Shown piece after piece: positions 19,097-28,892 of a DNA stretch of 64,000 nucleotides; within the stretch, counting starts at the first letter, position 1; the number at the start of each line of letters is the position of its first letter. The position numbers and the translations under genes are program-made. The notes beneath the pieces were generated by a model. That model did no database searches. It was given only the letters and a program-made list of their open reading frames with translations, and was not told the origin of the DNA. Source of the stretch: Pythium myriotylum (taxonomy: Eukaryota; Oomycota; Peronosporomycetes; Pythiales; Pythiaceae); contig JALJCQ010000003.1 of the NCBI GenBank assembly GCA_023091665.1, positions 558,001 to 622,000 of the forward strand, in the 5' to 3' direction.

Positions 19097-20719
19097 ATGG
19101 CCAAGGTCGCAGCGGCGTCCTCGCCTTCACCGCCTTTGAGTCTTGTGTTGCCATGGACTCATGTGCGGTACCGCTTTGTCGCCGCCGAGTCGCTGCCAAC
19201 GATCGACGGATCACGAACCGTTCGAGATCTCGTGCTGGGACGTAAATACGGACAGCTCTTTACAGCCTTCTCGCGACGCCATGCGACAGCCATGGTGCTC
19301 TTGTATTTCGTCGGCCTCTTCTATCGACTATTCGGCATGCTCGCCCCGACGCGACTCAGTGGAGGGTGGTGGCTTATCCTCGCGTCTCTTCTCCAAGGTC
19401 CAGCAGTCACGTTTGTGAGTTTCTCGATGCGCACCGAGTTCATCCGCGAGCTCTTGCGGACGTTCGAGTTCTGGTTCTTCAGCACAACAAACTTCGCGTG
19501 GGCTGCACTTCTGTTCGTCGCGTTCCAGGACTCGCGTGTCTCAGTGATCTTGATCACGTGGATTGAGCTTGGACACTGCAAGCTCATGGATGCGAGCGTG
19601 CAGCGCATGCAGTTCGCCGTCACCTCGATTGTTATTGGAGGCAGCGCGTTGTGGATCTTCCTGGTGGGCATTGTGTGCGACGTCATCGAGGTCAAGAACG
19701 TTCTTCTCTGGCGAACGCCTCGCGGCTATGAGCTGTCGACGAGCGACGCCCTGCTCAGCACATTGTCGACGCTTGCGCTACTGATGGTGCGGCTCGCCTA
19801 CCGTAAGCGCCACGCGCTGCGACACACCGACAGCGTCGTGGTCCAGTGCGTCTCTCGTCGATGCCGTTTGAGGCTGGTGGACTGCGACTCCGTGGAGGCG
19901 AGCGAAGCTGCTCGCCGCCTGAGTCGACAAACACAGCCGACCCATTCGAACCGTCACGTGCTGCGTCTCGAGTGGGCCCCAATCCAAGCCGAGTTTCGAG
20001 CCTCACATCTTGTGTTCCCTTCAGCAGCGCAGTTGCTAAATGGATGGCTTCGATGGTGCTGGCGCCTGGACACAGCAATGGCGATCGCGATGCTTATCTT
20101 CGTTGTTTTGTTTCCTGCCTCGGCCTCTTCGACGTGGGGGACGGCAATTCTGGTTGCACTCACGACCCTCGCAGTTGCTCCCTTCATCGCTCTCCACCAG
20201 CGACGCCTGCTCGGTTTCCTCTTCACGTCGTTTGACTTCCTGTTCCTGCTCTCTCAGGTGGTGCTGACCGCTGCCAGTGTCTGCCATCTTTTGCGATGGG
20301 CCCTGCAAAAGTGCTGCGTCGTCGGTTGTATTGTGGTCTGGTTCTACGTCTTGATCACGTACGACGCGCTTACTCCGGCCGCGAAAATTGTTCTCGGCTA
20401 CTCGCCACGACAGGCAGCGGTCCTCGCGATCACCTTGCTCGTGCTTCACACGATGCTCGCCATCGAAATCACGTTTCTTGGGCTCTGGGGACTCACAGAT
20501 CGAGTGTTTGCGCAGCTGTCGCTGTTCGGCCGCCCCTTCACTATCTTCGGGATTCCATTTCTTTTCGGACGACTCGTGATCGTCATGATCTGGAACTGCC
20601 GCATCGTTTGGCGCTTGCTCTGGTTCAGTCATGACGAGCTGCTGCTGCTGCTTGGCACTGTGCAGTTCGAGAACCAGTACAAGAAGACGAAGCCGACGCA
20701 AGAGCGTGACCAACGGTGA
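19097..20719 (+). CDS. polytopic membrane protein, ~540-residue family (member X)
   Basis: 540 residues, ATG at 19097, not recognised as any named family. Roughly ten hydrophobic segments are visible. Five lie in the first half (about 63-83, 90-111, 122-145, 172-198 and 218-239). The rest lie in the second half from about 323 to 520. Between them is a ~80-residue hydrophilic loop with paired cysteines (VQCVSRRCRLRL) and many Arg residues. Fixed points shared with its paralogue at 23184 are GGWW, RTFEFWFF, LLWRTPRG, VRLAYRKR, SDALLSTL-like and a terminal LLGTVQFE. Only 108 bp separate it from member D downstream, so the promoter of D must be short or the two may be co-expressed. C-X-D-Y looks like a twice-repeated two-gene module. 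Confidence 0.85.
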   Translation: MAKVAAASSPSPPLSLVLPWTHVRYRFVAAESLPTIDGSRTVRDLVLGRKYGQLFTAFSRRHATAMVLLYFVGLFYRLFGMLAPTRLSGGWWLILASLLQGPAVTFVSFSMRTEFIRELLRTFEFWFFSTTNFAWAALLFVAFQDSRVSVILITWIELGHCKLMDASVQRMQFAVTSIVIGGSALWIFLVGIVCDVIEVKNVLLWRTPRGYELSTSDALLSTLSTLALLMVRLAYRKRHALRHTDSVVVQCVSRRCRLRLVDCDSVEASEAARRLSRQTQPTHSNRHVLRLEWAPIQAEFRASHLVFPSAAQLLNGWLRWCWRLDTAMAIAMLIFVVLFPASASSTWGTAILVALTTLAVAPFIALHQRRLLGFLFTSFDFLFLLSQVVLTAASVCHLLRWALQKCCVVGCIVVWFYVLITYDALTPAAKIVLGYSPRQAAVLAITLLVLHTMLAIEITFLGLWGLTDRVFAQLSLFGRPFTIFGIPFLFGRLVIVMIWNCRIVWRLLWFSHDELLLLLGTVQFENQYKKTKPTQERDQR

Positions 20720-20827
20720 ACTGAATCTGGGGACTGAATCTCGATGGGATGTCTAGATCGGTTACAGAGACAACCGGTGGGGTCTTCTGAAACGACGCCA
20801 GGAAGACTCAACTTGCAGTCTCCAACA

Positions 20828-23020
20828 ATGGTGCGATGGCCCATCGTGCGGCTCGTGCTCGTACTGCTCAATGTCATGTCAACGCTGCTCATGATCTTCT
20901 CCGGTCTTCGAGAGGATCCGATCCTCTCAACGCTTACGGGTCGCTACGCATACATCCGCCAGCGGCTCCAGGACGGCTCGATCAACACTGAGATCGCCGA
21001 GGCTGATCACTACCGCCTCGAAGACCTGCCCACACCGAAACAACTCGCGGACTACACGTTTTTGAAGACGCCGCGCCGCGACCCAGCGTCCATCGGCGAG
21101 TACCGCAGCGTGTGCACCAATATCAACACCAACTCGGCTCCCATGCTGATCAGCTACAACGACGACTACTGGAGCAGAGGTCCTCGCCGCGTGCAGATCT
21201 ACGTGTATAGCATGTCGACCCCGCACTGCGAAGTGGTCACGGTCAAGCCTGCGTGGCGAGACAAGTGCATCGCGGACCACGGGAACAACGCCACATTGTG
21301 CTACGAGCACGTGCTCGCAAACTTTGACGCTCTGCGCATCGACTGGTCTGCGCGTCTCGCGGTACCGAAGGACTTCGGCGCCAAGGGCGTGCCCTTCCTG
21401 CGCTGCGCTAGACGCCCGCTCGCGTCGTTCAAGTTCAACGCCGACTTGCTGGCCCACCAGACGTACTGGTCTGGCGGAAGGTGGCACGTGACAATCCAGA
21501 CGAGTGAGTGCCATGGCAAGCCGTTGGTTCGCTCCGATGACCAATTGACCACGCTGTTCGAGTCGGTGAACGTCGACGAGGCCGCGGAGATGCTCGTGCT
21601 CCTACCGCCCGCAGGATGGATTGAGTCCCTGATCACCTGGCTCTATAGTCTCGTGACTCTGACAATGATTGCAAACGGTGTGATCGTCGCGTTGTTCCGC
21701 ACCAACACAATTCGCTACCTCCCGGAAGGTACGCGCTTCGGCGCGAACCGCAAGTGGCTCCAATTCCTGCTCCCATCCATGTCGGCGGTGATTCAACTTT
21801 CGGAGAACGACCGCGCCGTGATCTCGTTCAAAGGCTCGTTATTGCTAGGCTCGGATGTATGGATCTCCCACTGGCTCTACATGTGGCTCAGCATGATCGT
21901 TGCAGCCATGAACCTGCGGCTCACATACGTCATCTTCCAAGTCGCGACATCCCTCATGATCATGAAACTTACGCTGGTCACGTTCATCTTCGTGTGCGAG
22001 TCCATCACCAAAATCACATGGCTTATGTGCCTCGTGCAGACGGCTGTTCGCGTTCTCGTAAAGCTTATCGCTCGCTTCCTCCGCGCGACGCGGCTTATCA
22101 AGTCGTCAACCCGACAGCACGTCGAGTGGGCTATCGATAGCGCGGCCATGTTCCTAAGCTTTCGCGTGTACAACTTCATGCTCTTCGTCATCATCCTCTC
22201 GCTGATCCAAATCAAGGGCAACCCATCGTTTCAGGTGAGAGCAAATCCATACAAGGTTGGCGCCTACGGTGGGATCATCGAGATTTCCCACTTCTGGGGC
22301 AGCGAAGTCGCGTGTGACTTGACGACGACTCTCGCGATCTTAGCTGTGGCAGGCCAGATCCTTGGGCTCGCGATGCTAAAAACCAAGTACCGATATGTGG
22401 CGGACAACACGATGATGCGGTTTCTCCAGCAACGGTACGTGATTTCTGGCTGGGATGGCTTGATGGCAGCCAGCATGCTGGGTCTTGACCCATACGATCC
22501 AGACGTCTTGAAAGATGAAGTGGCGTACACAAAGTGTTCGATCGGGTCGATACTGCAGCTGCTGAACATGTCTGGTCCAAGTGGATTTGTCCACTTGGCT
22601 GGTGATTACATCTTCCACGACGGCGGCTTCACGAAAGACTCCGTGCGGTTTCGGTACCCGATCGCCAAGGCCATGTCGATGGGGCTCTTCCTCTCAGCGG
22701 ATGGCTCGGTCATCGGCAAGAGTACGAACCACACTACAGAGGCCTCCAAGGCCGTGGCTTCTTCGCATCATGCCCATCCTGGAGAAGATACACCTGCGCA
22801 AATTGTCAAGAGCAGCATCTTCCTTCGCCGCCTGCGGATCGTCAGCGAGGGATACTTGGGCAAGATTCTCTTAATCGACCAGGCGCAAGGTGGGACGGTC
22901 GTGACCAACAAAGAGACGGGCCAGCGAGAGTTCGAAGTCACGGACGCGCTGACGACCATGTCGATCCTCGACATCAAGTGGCTGCTCGGCAACAACGACA
23001 AGAAGCTCCATATCCAATAG
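20828..23020 (+). CDS. large membrane protein, six-Cys luminal domain family (member D)
   Basis: 730 residues from the ATG at 20828. An in-frame ATG at 20744 would add 28 residues, but paralogues start close to TM1 and the 20828 site has the same CTCCAACA leader as member B, so I prefer it. It keeps the six luminal cysteines, the central block of membrane segments, ISFKGSLLLGSD, GWDGLMAASMLGL, GPSGFVHLAGDYIFHD and the C-terminal DALTTMSILDIKWLLG with a basic tail. It is the most divergent of the four in the Ser/His-rich linker before the tail. The frame is intact and intronless. Function unknown. Confidence 0.86.
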   Translation: MVRWPIVRLVLVLLNVMSTLLMIFSGLREDPILSTLTGRYAYIRQRLQDGSINTEIAEADHYRLEDLPTPKQLADYTFLKTPRRDPASIGEYRSVCTNINTNSAPMLISYNDDYWSRGPRRVQIYVYSMSTPHCEVVTVKPAWRDKCIADHGNNATLCYEHVLANFDALRIDWSARLAVPKDFGAKGVPFLRCARRPLASFKFNADLLAHQTYWSGGRWHVTIQTSECHGKPLVRSDDQLTTLFESVNVDEAAEMLVLLPPAGWIESLITWLYSLVTLTMIANGVIVALFRTNTIRYLPEGTRFGANRKWLQFLLPSMSAVIQLSENDRAVISFKGSLLLGSDVWISHWLYMWLSMIVAAMNLRLTYVIFQVATSLMIMKLTLVTFIFVCESITKITWLMCLVQTAVRVLVKLIARFLRATRLIKSSTRQHVEWAIDSAAMFLSFRVYNFMLFVIILSLIQIKGNPSFQVRANPYKVGAYGGIIEISHFWGSEVACDLTTTLAILAVAGQILGLAMLKTKYRYVADNTMMRFLQQRYVISGWDGLMAASMLGLDPYDPDVLKDEVAYTKCSIGSILQLLNMSGPSGFVHLAGDYIFHDGGFTKDSVRFRYPIAKAMSMGLFLSADGSVIGKSTNHTTEASKAVASSHHAHPGEDTPAQIVKSSIFLRRLRIVSEGYLGKILLIDQAQGGTVVTNKETGQREFEVTDALTTMSILDIKWLLGNNDKKLHIQ

Positions 23021-23183
23021 AGGCCGGGTTATGTCCACCCTTCGAATCCGCATATGGCTACATTGACACACATTCCGTGATGTTACCAACAGCTTCCACC
23101 GTGTATCATACGTGTTCGTATCCATTGTCCTTCTTACCTGAGCTCGTCGTCGCAATTAGCCCTGGGCTCTCCACTGCACACCG

Positions 23184-24794
23184 ATGCAGGTGTCACCGAG
23201 CCCGTTAATCGACGACGTCGCAGCCGTCTACCACTTGGCGCCGCTCCACGCGCTTCCGTCGTTCGACGCGGCCGTGACGCTCAAGCACTCGCTGCCGACA
23301 CGTGTGCACCACGCCTTTGACCGGCTGCTGCGCCGCCGTCGGTGGCTCTGGCGACTGCTGTACTTTCTCGGACTCACCTATCGGTTTGTGGGCATGGCGC
23401 TGCCTCTGAGAATGGGCGGTGGCTGGTGGCTGCTGTTGTCGCCGCTCGCACAGCTGCTGCCCGTGGCCTTCACTGTGCTGTCGCTGCGCAGGGAATTCCT
23501 CTCGCTCATGGTGCGCACGTTTGACTTTTGGTTCTTCGGGCTGGTGAATACCTTGTCGTTGATCGGCTTTTGGCTTGCGTTCCGCGACGCGCGAGCCGTG
23601 CTGCTGCCGCTGGGCTTGGTAGAGATCGAGAACGCGCGGCTCTCGGACGCGCACTGTGGCAGCAACATTATGCCCTTCATTGTGATCATCGCGGCCGTCG
23701 GGACCGTGTACTATGGCGGGCTGGCAGCCGCCGTGAGTCTTCACTTGGCCGAGATTCACTCGACGCCGTTGTGGCGCACGCCTCGCGGACTCGTGATGAC
23801 AAGTGAAGACGTACTGGTGAACAGCACAGTCACGCTTGCGCTGCTGCTCGCGCGACTCGCGTACCGCAAGCGAGACGCGCTGAGAAGCACGCGAGGCGAC
23901 AAGAGCATGGTTCAGTGCATCAGCTACCGCTGCCGACTCAAGTTTGTCGCTGGTCGAGACACGAGATCTGCAACTCGCTCGAAGCGCGAGGACGCCAGAG
24001 TGCAACTGCTCGCGGTTGTCGGGTCGCGCTTGTACGACGCCTTAGACTGCGTGCTCGGGCGTCAAACGTGGGGCGCCTCCACTGGTCAACGCTGGTTCTG
24101 GTGGTAGAAGCTCGCCGTGCTCGTCGCTATCACGTTGTCACTCTTCCATTGTACCCGCGCCGTCGTCCAGGGGCTCGCGCGAGAGCCGTTGACTCGCGTG
24201 GCGAGGGCATTGCTCGTCGCAAACGCCGCTGCCAACATCGCAGCCGTTCTGCCTCTCTTCGTCTTCCAGCAGAGACGACTGGTCGCTCGCATCTACTCCT
24301 GCTTCGACATCGTCTTCCTCGTGGCTCAGATCTTCTTGGCGTCGCTCGTGGTCTGCTACCTGTTCCACTGGGCGCTCGAGCCCGTCGTCGTCCAGCTCGG
24401 CGTGTGTCTCTGGCTCTGCGTGGTCGCGACGTCGGACGCGCTGTCTCCGCTAGCGAAGAGAGCCTTCGGGCTCACTGCTCGGCGGCTCGCGGTGCTCGTG
24501 CTGCTTCTCGTCCTCGCGCAGGTGCTGCTGGTGGCCGACCTCGCCTTCTTCGGTCGCTTCGGCGTCGTCGATCGTCCGCTGGTCGGCGTCGCCATCCCCG
24601 TGGTCTCCTCTCGCCGCCGCCTCGCCGTGTTTGCGATGCCGTTCCTCTTCTCGCGTGTCCTGACGATCGTCGTCTGGTGTCTCCAGGTCTTCTGGCGCCT
24701 TTACAAGGCCTCGGACCCGTTCGCCGAGCTCGTTCTCCTCCAGGGAAGCGTCCAGTTCGAGCGTCCAGACCCTCGACGCCGTCTCCACCGCTAA
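23184..24794 (+). pseudogene. polytopic membrane protein (member Y), interrupted by one TAG
   Basis: A paralogue of member X over its full length (537 codon positions, ATG at 23184). The frame is interrupted once, by an in-frame TAG at 24105-24107 (codon 308) inside the hydrophobic region that matches the start of the second membrane half of X. The same frame then stays open for 229 codons and keeps the family features (FFGRFG..., PFLFSRVLTIVVW, LLQGSVQFE). No GT...AG intron of reasonable size removes the stop. Options: a young pseudogene, a truncated 307-residue protein that may still fold as a half, stop readthrough, or one base error. The undamaged downstream frame argues that the lesion is recent. 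Confidence 0.75.
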
Positions 24795-25892
24795 GACAGA
24801 CGCCCACGACGCCTGGCGAGCATGAGATCCGAGGGCGGTGCTTGGCTCACTTGAGGCGAGCAGGAAGATACGTCTCGCAGACGTCGTGGACGACAGAATC
24901 TGTTCCCGAGAGAACCGTTCTTGGCTGCAGAACGTTCCGCGCGCGGGTCGTGGCGGGCGCCGGAACGGTTCTATTACAAGTACGGTCGTGTAGTTGAAGT
25001 TGGTGGCTCTAGGTCTCGAGCGGCGACGGTGGTGCGCTGAGACGCCAACGTTTGCGTTTGCGTTCCGCTGGGTGTGCCGCGTGATTACGCAAGATGCCGT
25101 GACGCCCACGCAGCGTCAGCGCGTGGGGGTGCTGGGAAAAGTTTTCGACGCGTGTTGGCGCGCTGCTCGCTGTCACAGGCCGAGTCCGCTCTCTCCGCGG
25201 AACCGTTCCGCGAGAACCGAGCGGGATCCGGCCGGCCGGCGCGTGTCCCAGTCAGACCCCTCTCCCCTCCGTTCCGTACCGTACAGTGTGCCGTCGTTCC
25301 ACGACGGTCGCGGCCCTCGCAGCCACCACGCTCATGGCATGCGCATGCTCCGCTGATGAGGCGGCGAGAACGCGCTGCGGGTGGTCGGCGTCGTTGAGTT
25401 CGAGAGTGTTCCACGACGGCGCCATCCCCAAATCTCTTCCCGCAAACAGAACGAAACACGAAGTGAACACAGTCAAGACACATTTTTTTTTTCTAAAGCT
25501 AATTTCGCAATTCAGGAACCGACTCAACGACGTAGAATAGTAGTAGTAGTGGTAGAAGTGGTCTTGCTCGAGCGCATGCGGAGCCTGCTGCTCGCCGACT
25601 TTGTCGGCGACGTCCACATCGGCGCATCAAACGGTCTCTCCGCACGGGAGGGGAGCAATATAGAAAGACATGGAACGGGGGGGGGAGGGCGAGGAAGGCG
25701 CGGCGGCGTGGCGAGGGGAGGCCCCGATCAGAACGGTTCTACTGCCTCCTCTCTGGAGTCAATAAATGATTGAGAACAAAAGCATCCGCCGCCGCGTCTC
25801 CTCCACAAAAAAAAAAAATCCCCCTGTGCGCGAGCAAAGAGCCCCAGAAAAACTTGCTCTGGCTTGGAACAGGAAACGCGGTTCTTGGTTCC
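24795..25892. other. 1.1-kb intergenic region with recurring GAACNGTTC motif
   Basis: GC-rich with short low-complexity stretches: a TAG/TGG-rich run near 25537-25560, a G9 run at 25677-25685 and an A run near 25807-25818. The near-palindrome GAACCGTTC or GAACGGTTC occurs at 24912, 24963, 25203 and 25731. The first two form 10-bp inverted arms (AGAACCGTTC...GAACGGTTCT). It holds the 3' ends of the member Y locus and of the minus-strand Ser-rich gene. No gene is supported. Confidence 0.45.
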
Positions 25893-26729
25893 TCAGATCC
25901 ACTCGCTCTCGGGCTGAGCGAAGAGCCGCTTGCCGGCCGAGTCGGATCGGCGCGATCGCGTCCTGGGTTTGTCCGGGTGGAGCACTTCCTCGAGCGCGTG
26001 GATGGCCTCTTCGTAGAGCAGCGTGGCGCGAGACGAGCGCCGGTCGAGCTCCTCGGAGATGCTGTTCCGCTGCGAGCTGGCGCCGGTGAAACTGTTCCGC
26101 TGGGAGCCGCCGCCGTTGCTCGCGAAGCTGCTCCGCACGCTGCCGCGGTGGCTCTGCGCGTCCTCGTCGTCCGTGTCGTTGCCTTTCTTCTCCTCGTCCT
26201 CGTCGTCGGTCTGGTTGTCGGACTGGTGGCCGTCCGACGACGTGAGCGACTGCCGCGTCCGCGAGCCGTGGCTGCCGCTGCGGCGCTTGCGCAGCGAGCT
26301 CGGGCGGCTGTTGTTCTCGTCGTCCTCGCCCAAGACCGAGTGGACCTCGTCGTACTCCTCGTCGCTGCTGTCGAGCTCGCGGCTCTTGGCGTGCTGCAGC
26401 ACCTCGTGCGAGTGGCGCTTCATCTCGAGCAGCTGCGCGCGCAGGAAACTCTGCTGGCGCTGCATGGAGGCGCTGTCGGGCGCATGGTGGCGGGGCTTGC
26501 CCGAGCTGTGGGAACTACTGGAGGAGGACGCGGTCGTGGAGATGGAACCGGAACTGGAACTGCTCTGCGCCTTTTGCCGCCGTAATCGTTCCTGCTCGGC
26601 GCTCTTCTCGTCCTGGTCGCGGATGTACTGGGTCTTGTTCTTCTTGAACTTGTTGATGAACCACGACGAGAACTTCTTCTCGGCCTCTTTCTTTTGTTTC
26701 TCCACCTGTTTCTGTAGTTGGGTGGCCAT
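25893..26729 (-). CDS. Ser-rich charged protein of unknown function
   Basis: 278 residues, ATG at 26729. Not recognised. The N-terminus (1-40) is a basic amphipathic helix with QLQKQVEKQKKEAEKKFSSW, followed by a charged helix to ~55, a poly-Ser segment (57-78), a Gln/Arg helix with RAQLLEMKRH, and long acidic/serine stretches with many potential phosphorylation sites (SSDEEYDE, DDEDEE, TDDED). A short conserved-looking helix (LLYEEAIHALEEVLHPDKP) comes near the C-terminus. The composition suggests a disordered scaffold or adaptor with two short helical binding elements. An overlapping plus-strand frame exists but is the mirror of the Ser/Glu-rich codons. Confidence 0.6.
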   Translation of the reverse strand: MATQLQKQVEKQKKEAEKKFSSWFINKFKKNKTQYIRDQDEKSAEQERLRRQKAQSSSSSGSISTTASSSSSSHSSGKPRHHAPDSASMQRQQSFLRAQLLEMKRHSHEVLQHAKSRELDSSDEEYDEVHSVLGEDDENNSRPSSLRKRRSGSHGSRTRQSLTSSDGHQSDNQTDDEDEEKKGNDTDDEDAQSHRGSVRSSFASNGGGSQRNSFTGASSQRNSISEELDRRSSRATLLYEEAIHALEEVLHPDKPRTRSRRSDSAGKRLFAQPESEWI

Positions 26730-27929
26730 ATCGGTTCTGGTGGGGTCTCAAGCGGACGGGTATTTTGTTCTATGTTCCACGACGACCGCCGTGAAAAGAG
26801 GCGCAAGGGGACGGGGACGGCGGAGCGGAGCGCAGAAGAGCGGAGCGGAGAACAACAGAGGTGTGCGGAGCGCGTTTCCGGTCCCCAGGTGGCAGTTGTC
26901 GAAGTGGGGGAACGAGGTGGTCGCAGTTGTTGCGCTTCTTTAGCGAGGGCCGGCTTCCCTTCTTATTCAAAGAGAGCCAAGTAAATTGTGGGTTTGTTCA
27001 GGAGACTGCGCGACGGAAGGAGGAAGGAAAGGGGGGACAACGAAGGTGTTGACTAGGTTCGCAAACGGCTCTCACCCTTACTGCAATGCGAACTTAAAGC
27101 TAGTCGCACTGGACCAATCACAAATCTGGAATGCTCGAAAAGTGTAGGTGACAAAACGTGCCTATGGAGTCAGTCATTACTCACGCCGCGAGAAGTGCGC
27201 AATCCCAGGTGCGTCAGTCGAGTGGATCCATTTTCTCATGTTCTCCTCCACACGCTTGAGCTCCGCTCGGCTGATGCCGCTCTCCAAAAAACGATTTCAA
27301 CCGACCTCAATCGATATCCAAGCGTCTCAAGAACAGACTCGAGAACCCGAGCTGCAACTGGCGTGCGTGGGGATCGGCGTGTTTGGTCCGACACTTCAAC
27401 AAGGGAGGGACACGTGTTCACTGGATTCCAAGGTTGGCGCCAAAAATACCAGCGGAGAATAACCGGCGACATGGCTCACAAGTGGGTGGGCGTCACACGA
27501 CCCGTCAACGATCGCAGCCTTTATGCACCGCTGGGTTGGAGCTTTGCGACGGGACAACGCCTCGTAGCCATCCGAGAACACATCTACTACGTCTCCGACG
27601 GTCGTTCCAGCACCAACCGAGCAAACGTTCTGGTCCGCGTCGTCCGTTCGCGTTTTTTTTTTTTCTTGGATCTCCGCATGGCGCGGATTTCAAGATCCCA
27701 ATTCGTCTCCGGCGACTGTGCCTCGTCATCTGCCTGGTGGACGTCAGCGTGCGGTTCTCCACGACGTCATCTCTCCCCCCATGCGATGTGCTGAGGCCGC
27801 TCCTCAGATCCGGAACGTGTTCCCAACGTTGGCTGCCACCTCGGGCATCAGACTCAGCTTTTGTACCAACTCACGAGAATCGTTCTGTGCAGTGTCTATT
27901 TGGATATACATGTATACATGTACCGTGTC
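26730..27929. other. 1.2-kb intergenic region
   Basis: Contains the upstream region of the Ser-rich gene (a purine-rich GAGCGGAGC-type stretch near 26820-26870), a 12-base T run at 27653-27664 and the 3' flank of the methyltransferase gene. Open frames on both strands lack ATG starts or family features. No gene is supported. Confidence 0.45.
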
Positions 27930-28697
27930 TCATGCCTCGACCAGACGCGTAAACACCCGTCGTCGGCGGATCTCAAAGAGCCCAAAGTCCTTGCCGCAGT
28001 ACTCGCCCGGCAGGAGCCGGTCGGCGATCTTGTAGTACTCGAAGCCGTCCTCCTCGAGCCGTCGGAAGAAGCGCGAGTCCGTGTCCGTGCGGTTCATGCC
28101 CAGCAGCACGAGCGTCGACGCCGTCGCGAGGCGGCGCAGCGTGTGCAGCAGCGGCTCGTAGAGCTCGCGCAGGTACGCCACGTCCGTGCCGAGGATCACG
28201 TCCACGCCCTCGCCGAGTGTCGCAAGCAGCGCGCTCTCGTGGGCGTCGTCGCCCCACGCCAGCTCGGCCGCGCGCACGTCCACGCCGGCGCCCAGCAGCT
28301 TGGCGTTGCGGTCGATGTTGCGCTGCATGCACGCGACGTGGCTCGCGAGATCCGTGAGCACCACGCGCTTGGGCGCCAAGCAAGCGGCAACCATGAGCCC
28401 CACGAAGCCCGTGCCGCTGCCGAGCTCCACGACGACCTTGTCCTCGAAGAGCGCGCGGTACTCGCGCTGCTGCGAGCCGAGATGCGACGTGAGGATCTCG
28501 CCGCTCGTCCACACCGAGCCGCCGATGCCGACGTCCCAGTCGCACTCGAACTCGAGCACGACGTCGCGCGCGGGGTCGTTCTCTCGCTGCTCCACGTGCA
28601 CGCGCAGCGGGATGAGCGCCGACGGCGACGCGAGGCTCGGATCGGCGATCGTCATACTGGTCGAGTCGGTGGATGGCGTCCGTCCAGCCACGTACAT
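27930..28697 (-). CDS. METTL21-type protein (lysine) methyltransferase
   Basis: 255 residues from the ATG at 28697; a second ATG at 28655 (14 residues shorter) is also plausible. Seven-beta-strand SAM-dependent methyltransferase of the Methyltransf_16/METTL21 group. Visible landmarks are the VWTSGEIL entry helix (62-69), SAM motif I ELGSGTG (91-97), the post-motif I acidic loop LTDL (114-117) and the family substrate motif in DVILGTDVAYL (166-176), equivalent to the DxxY motif. A FFRRLEEDGF helix follows. Members methylate lysines of chaperones, elongation factors or similar proteins in the cytosol; the target here cannot be told. Divergent from the TPR gene across a ~195-bp shared promoter. 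A short uORF (ATG at 28753) may precede it. Confidence 0.82.
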   Translation of the reverse strand: MYVAGRTPSTDSTSMTIADPSLASPSALIPLRVHVEQRENDPARDVVLEFECDWDVGIGGSVWTSGEILTSHLGSQQREYRALFEDKVVVELGSGTGFVGLMVAACLAPKRVVLTDLASHVACMQRNIDRNAKLLGAGVDVRAAELAWGDDAHESALLATLGEGVDVILGTDVAYLRELYEPLLHTLRRLATASTLVLLGMNRTDTDSRFFRRLEEDGFEYYKIADRLLPGEYCGKDFGLFEIRRRRVFTRLVEA

Positions 28698-28892
28698 CGC
28701 GACGCGTACCCTGGACACCGATTTTGTACCCCCTGCTTGGTTGTCCAATGCATTGTTTTGGCCAATGAGATGTTGACAAGAACCTGTTCCAGCCAATCAT
28801 AGCGTAGTGTAGCCATGTGGGCTAAATATGGGTTCACGGGACAGCAACTGGGGTCGGAGCTCTTGACCAGTTCTCGGCGGGACAGTCGCACC
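28698..28892. promoter_or_regulatory. divergent promoter with CCAAT boxes and minus-strand Inr
   Basis: Shared upstream region of the methyltransferase and the TPR gene. Minus-strand TCTCATTGGCCAAAAC (28755-28770) fits the oomycete Inr/FPR core for the methyltransferase. CCAAT boxes occur at about 28745, 28763 and 28794, the last two overlapping or next to the core element. Transcription in both directions from this small interval is inferred from gene orientation. Confidence 0.5.

Noticed and set aside
24090..24120. A small intron removing the TAG of member Y
   Set aside because: The only GT...AG pair around it is a few bases long, and homology to member X is continuous on both sides.
23915..24997. 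360-codon Arg/Ala-rich plus-strand frame overlapping member Y
   Set aside because: Out-of-frame shadow in GC-rich sequence. The homologous frame is the one matching member X.
26023..26943. 306-codon plus-strand frame opposite the Ser-rich gene
   Set aside because: Its Ser/Leu runs are the complement of acidic and Ser codons. It runs through the promoter of the minus-strand gene and has no family features.
27195..27794. 199-codon plus-strand frame downstream of the Ser-rich gene
   Set aside because: Its amino-acid composition is random and it has no motif, no core promoter and no recognisable domain.
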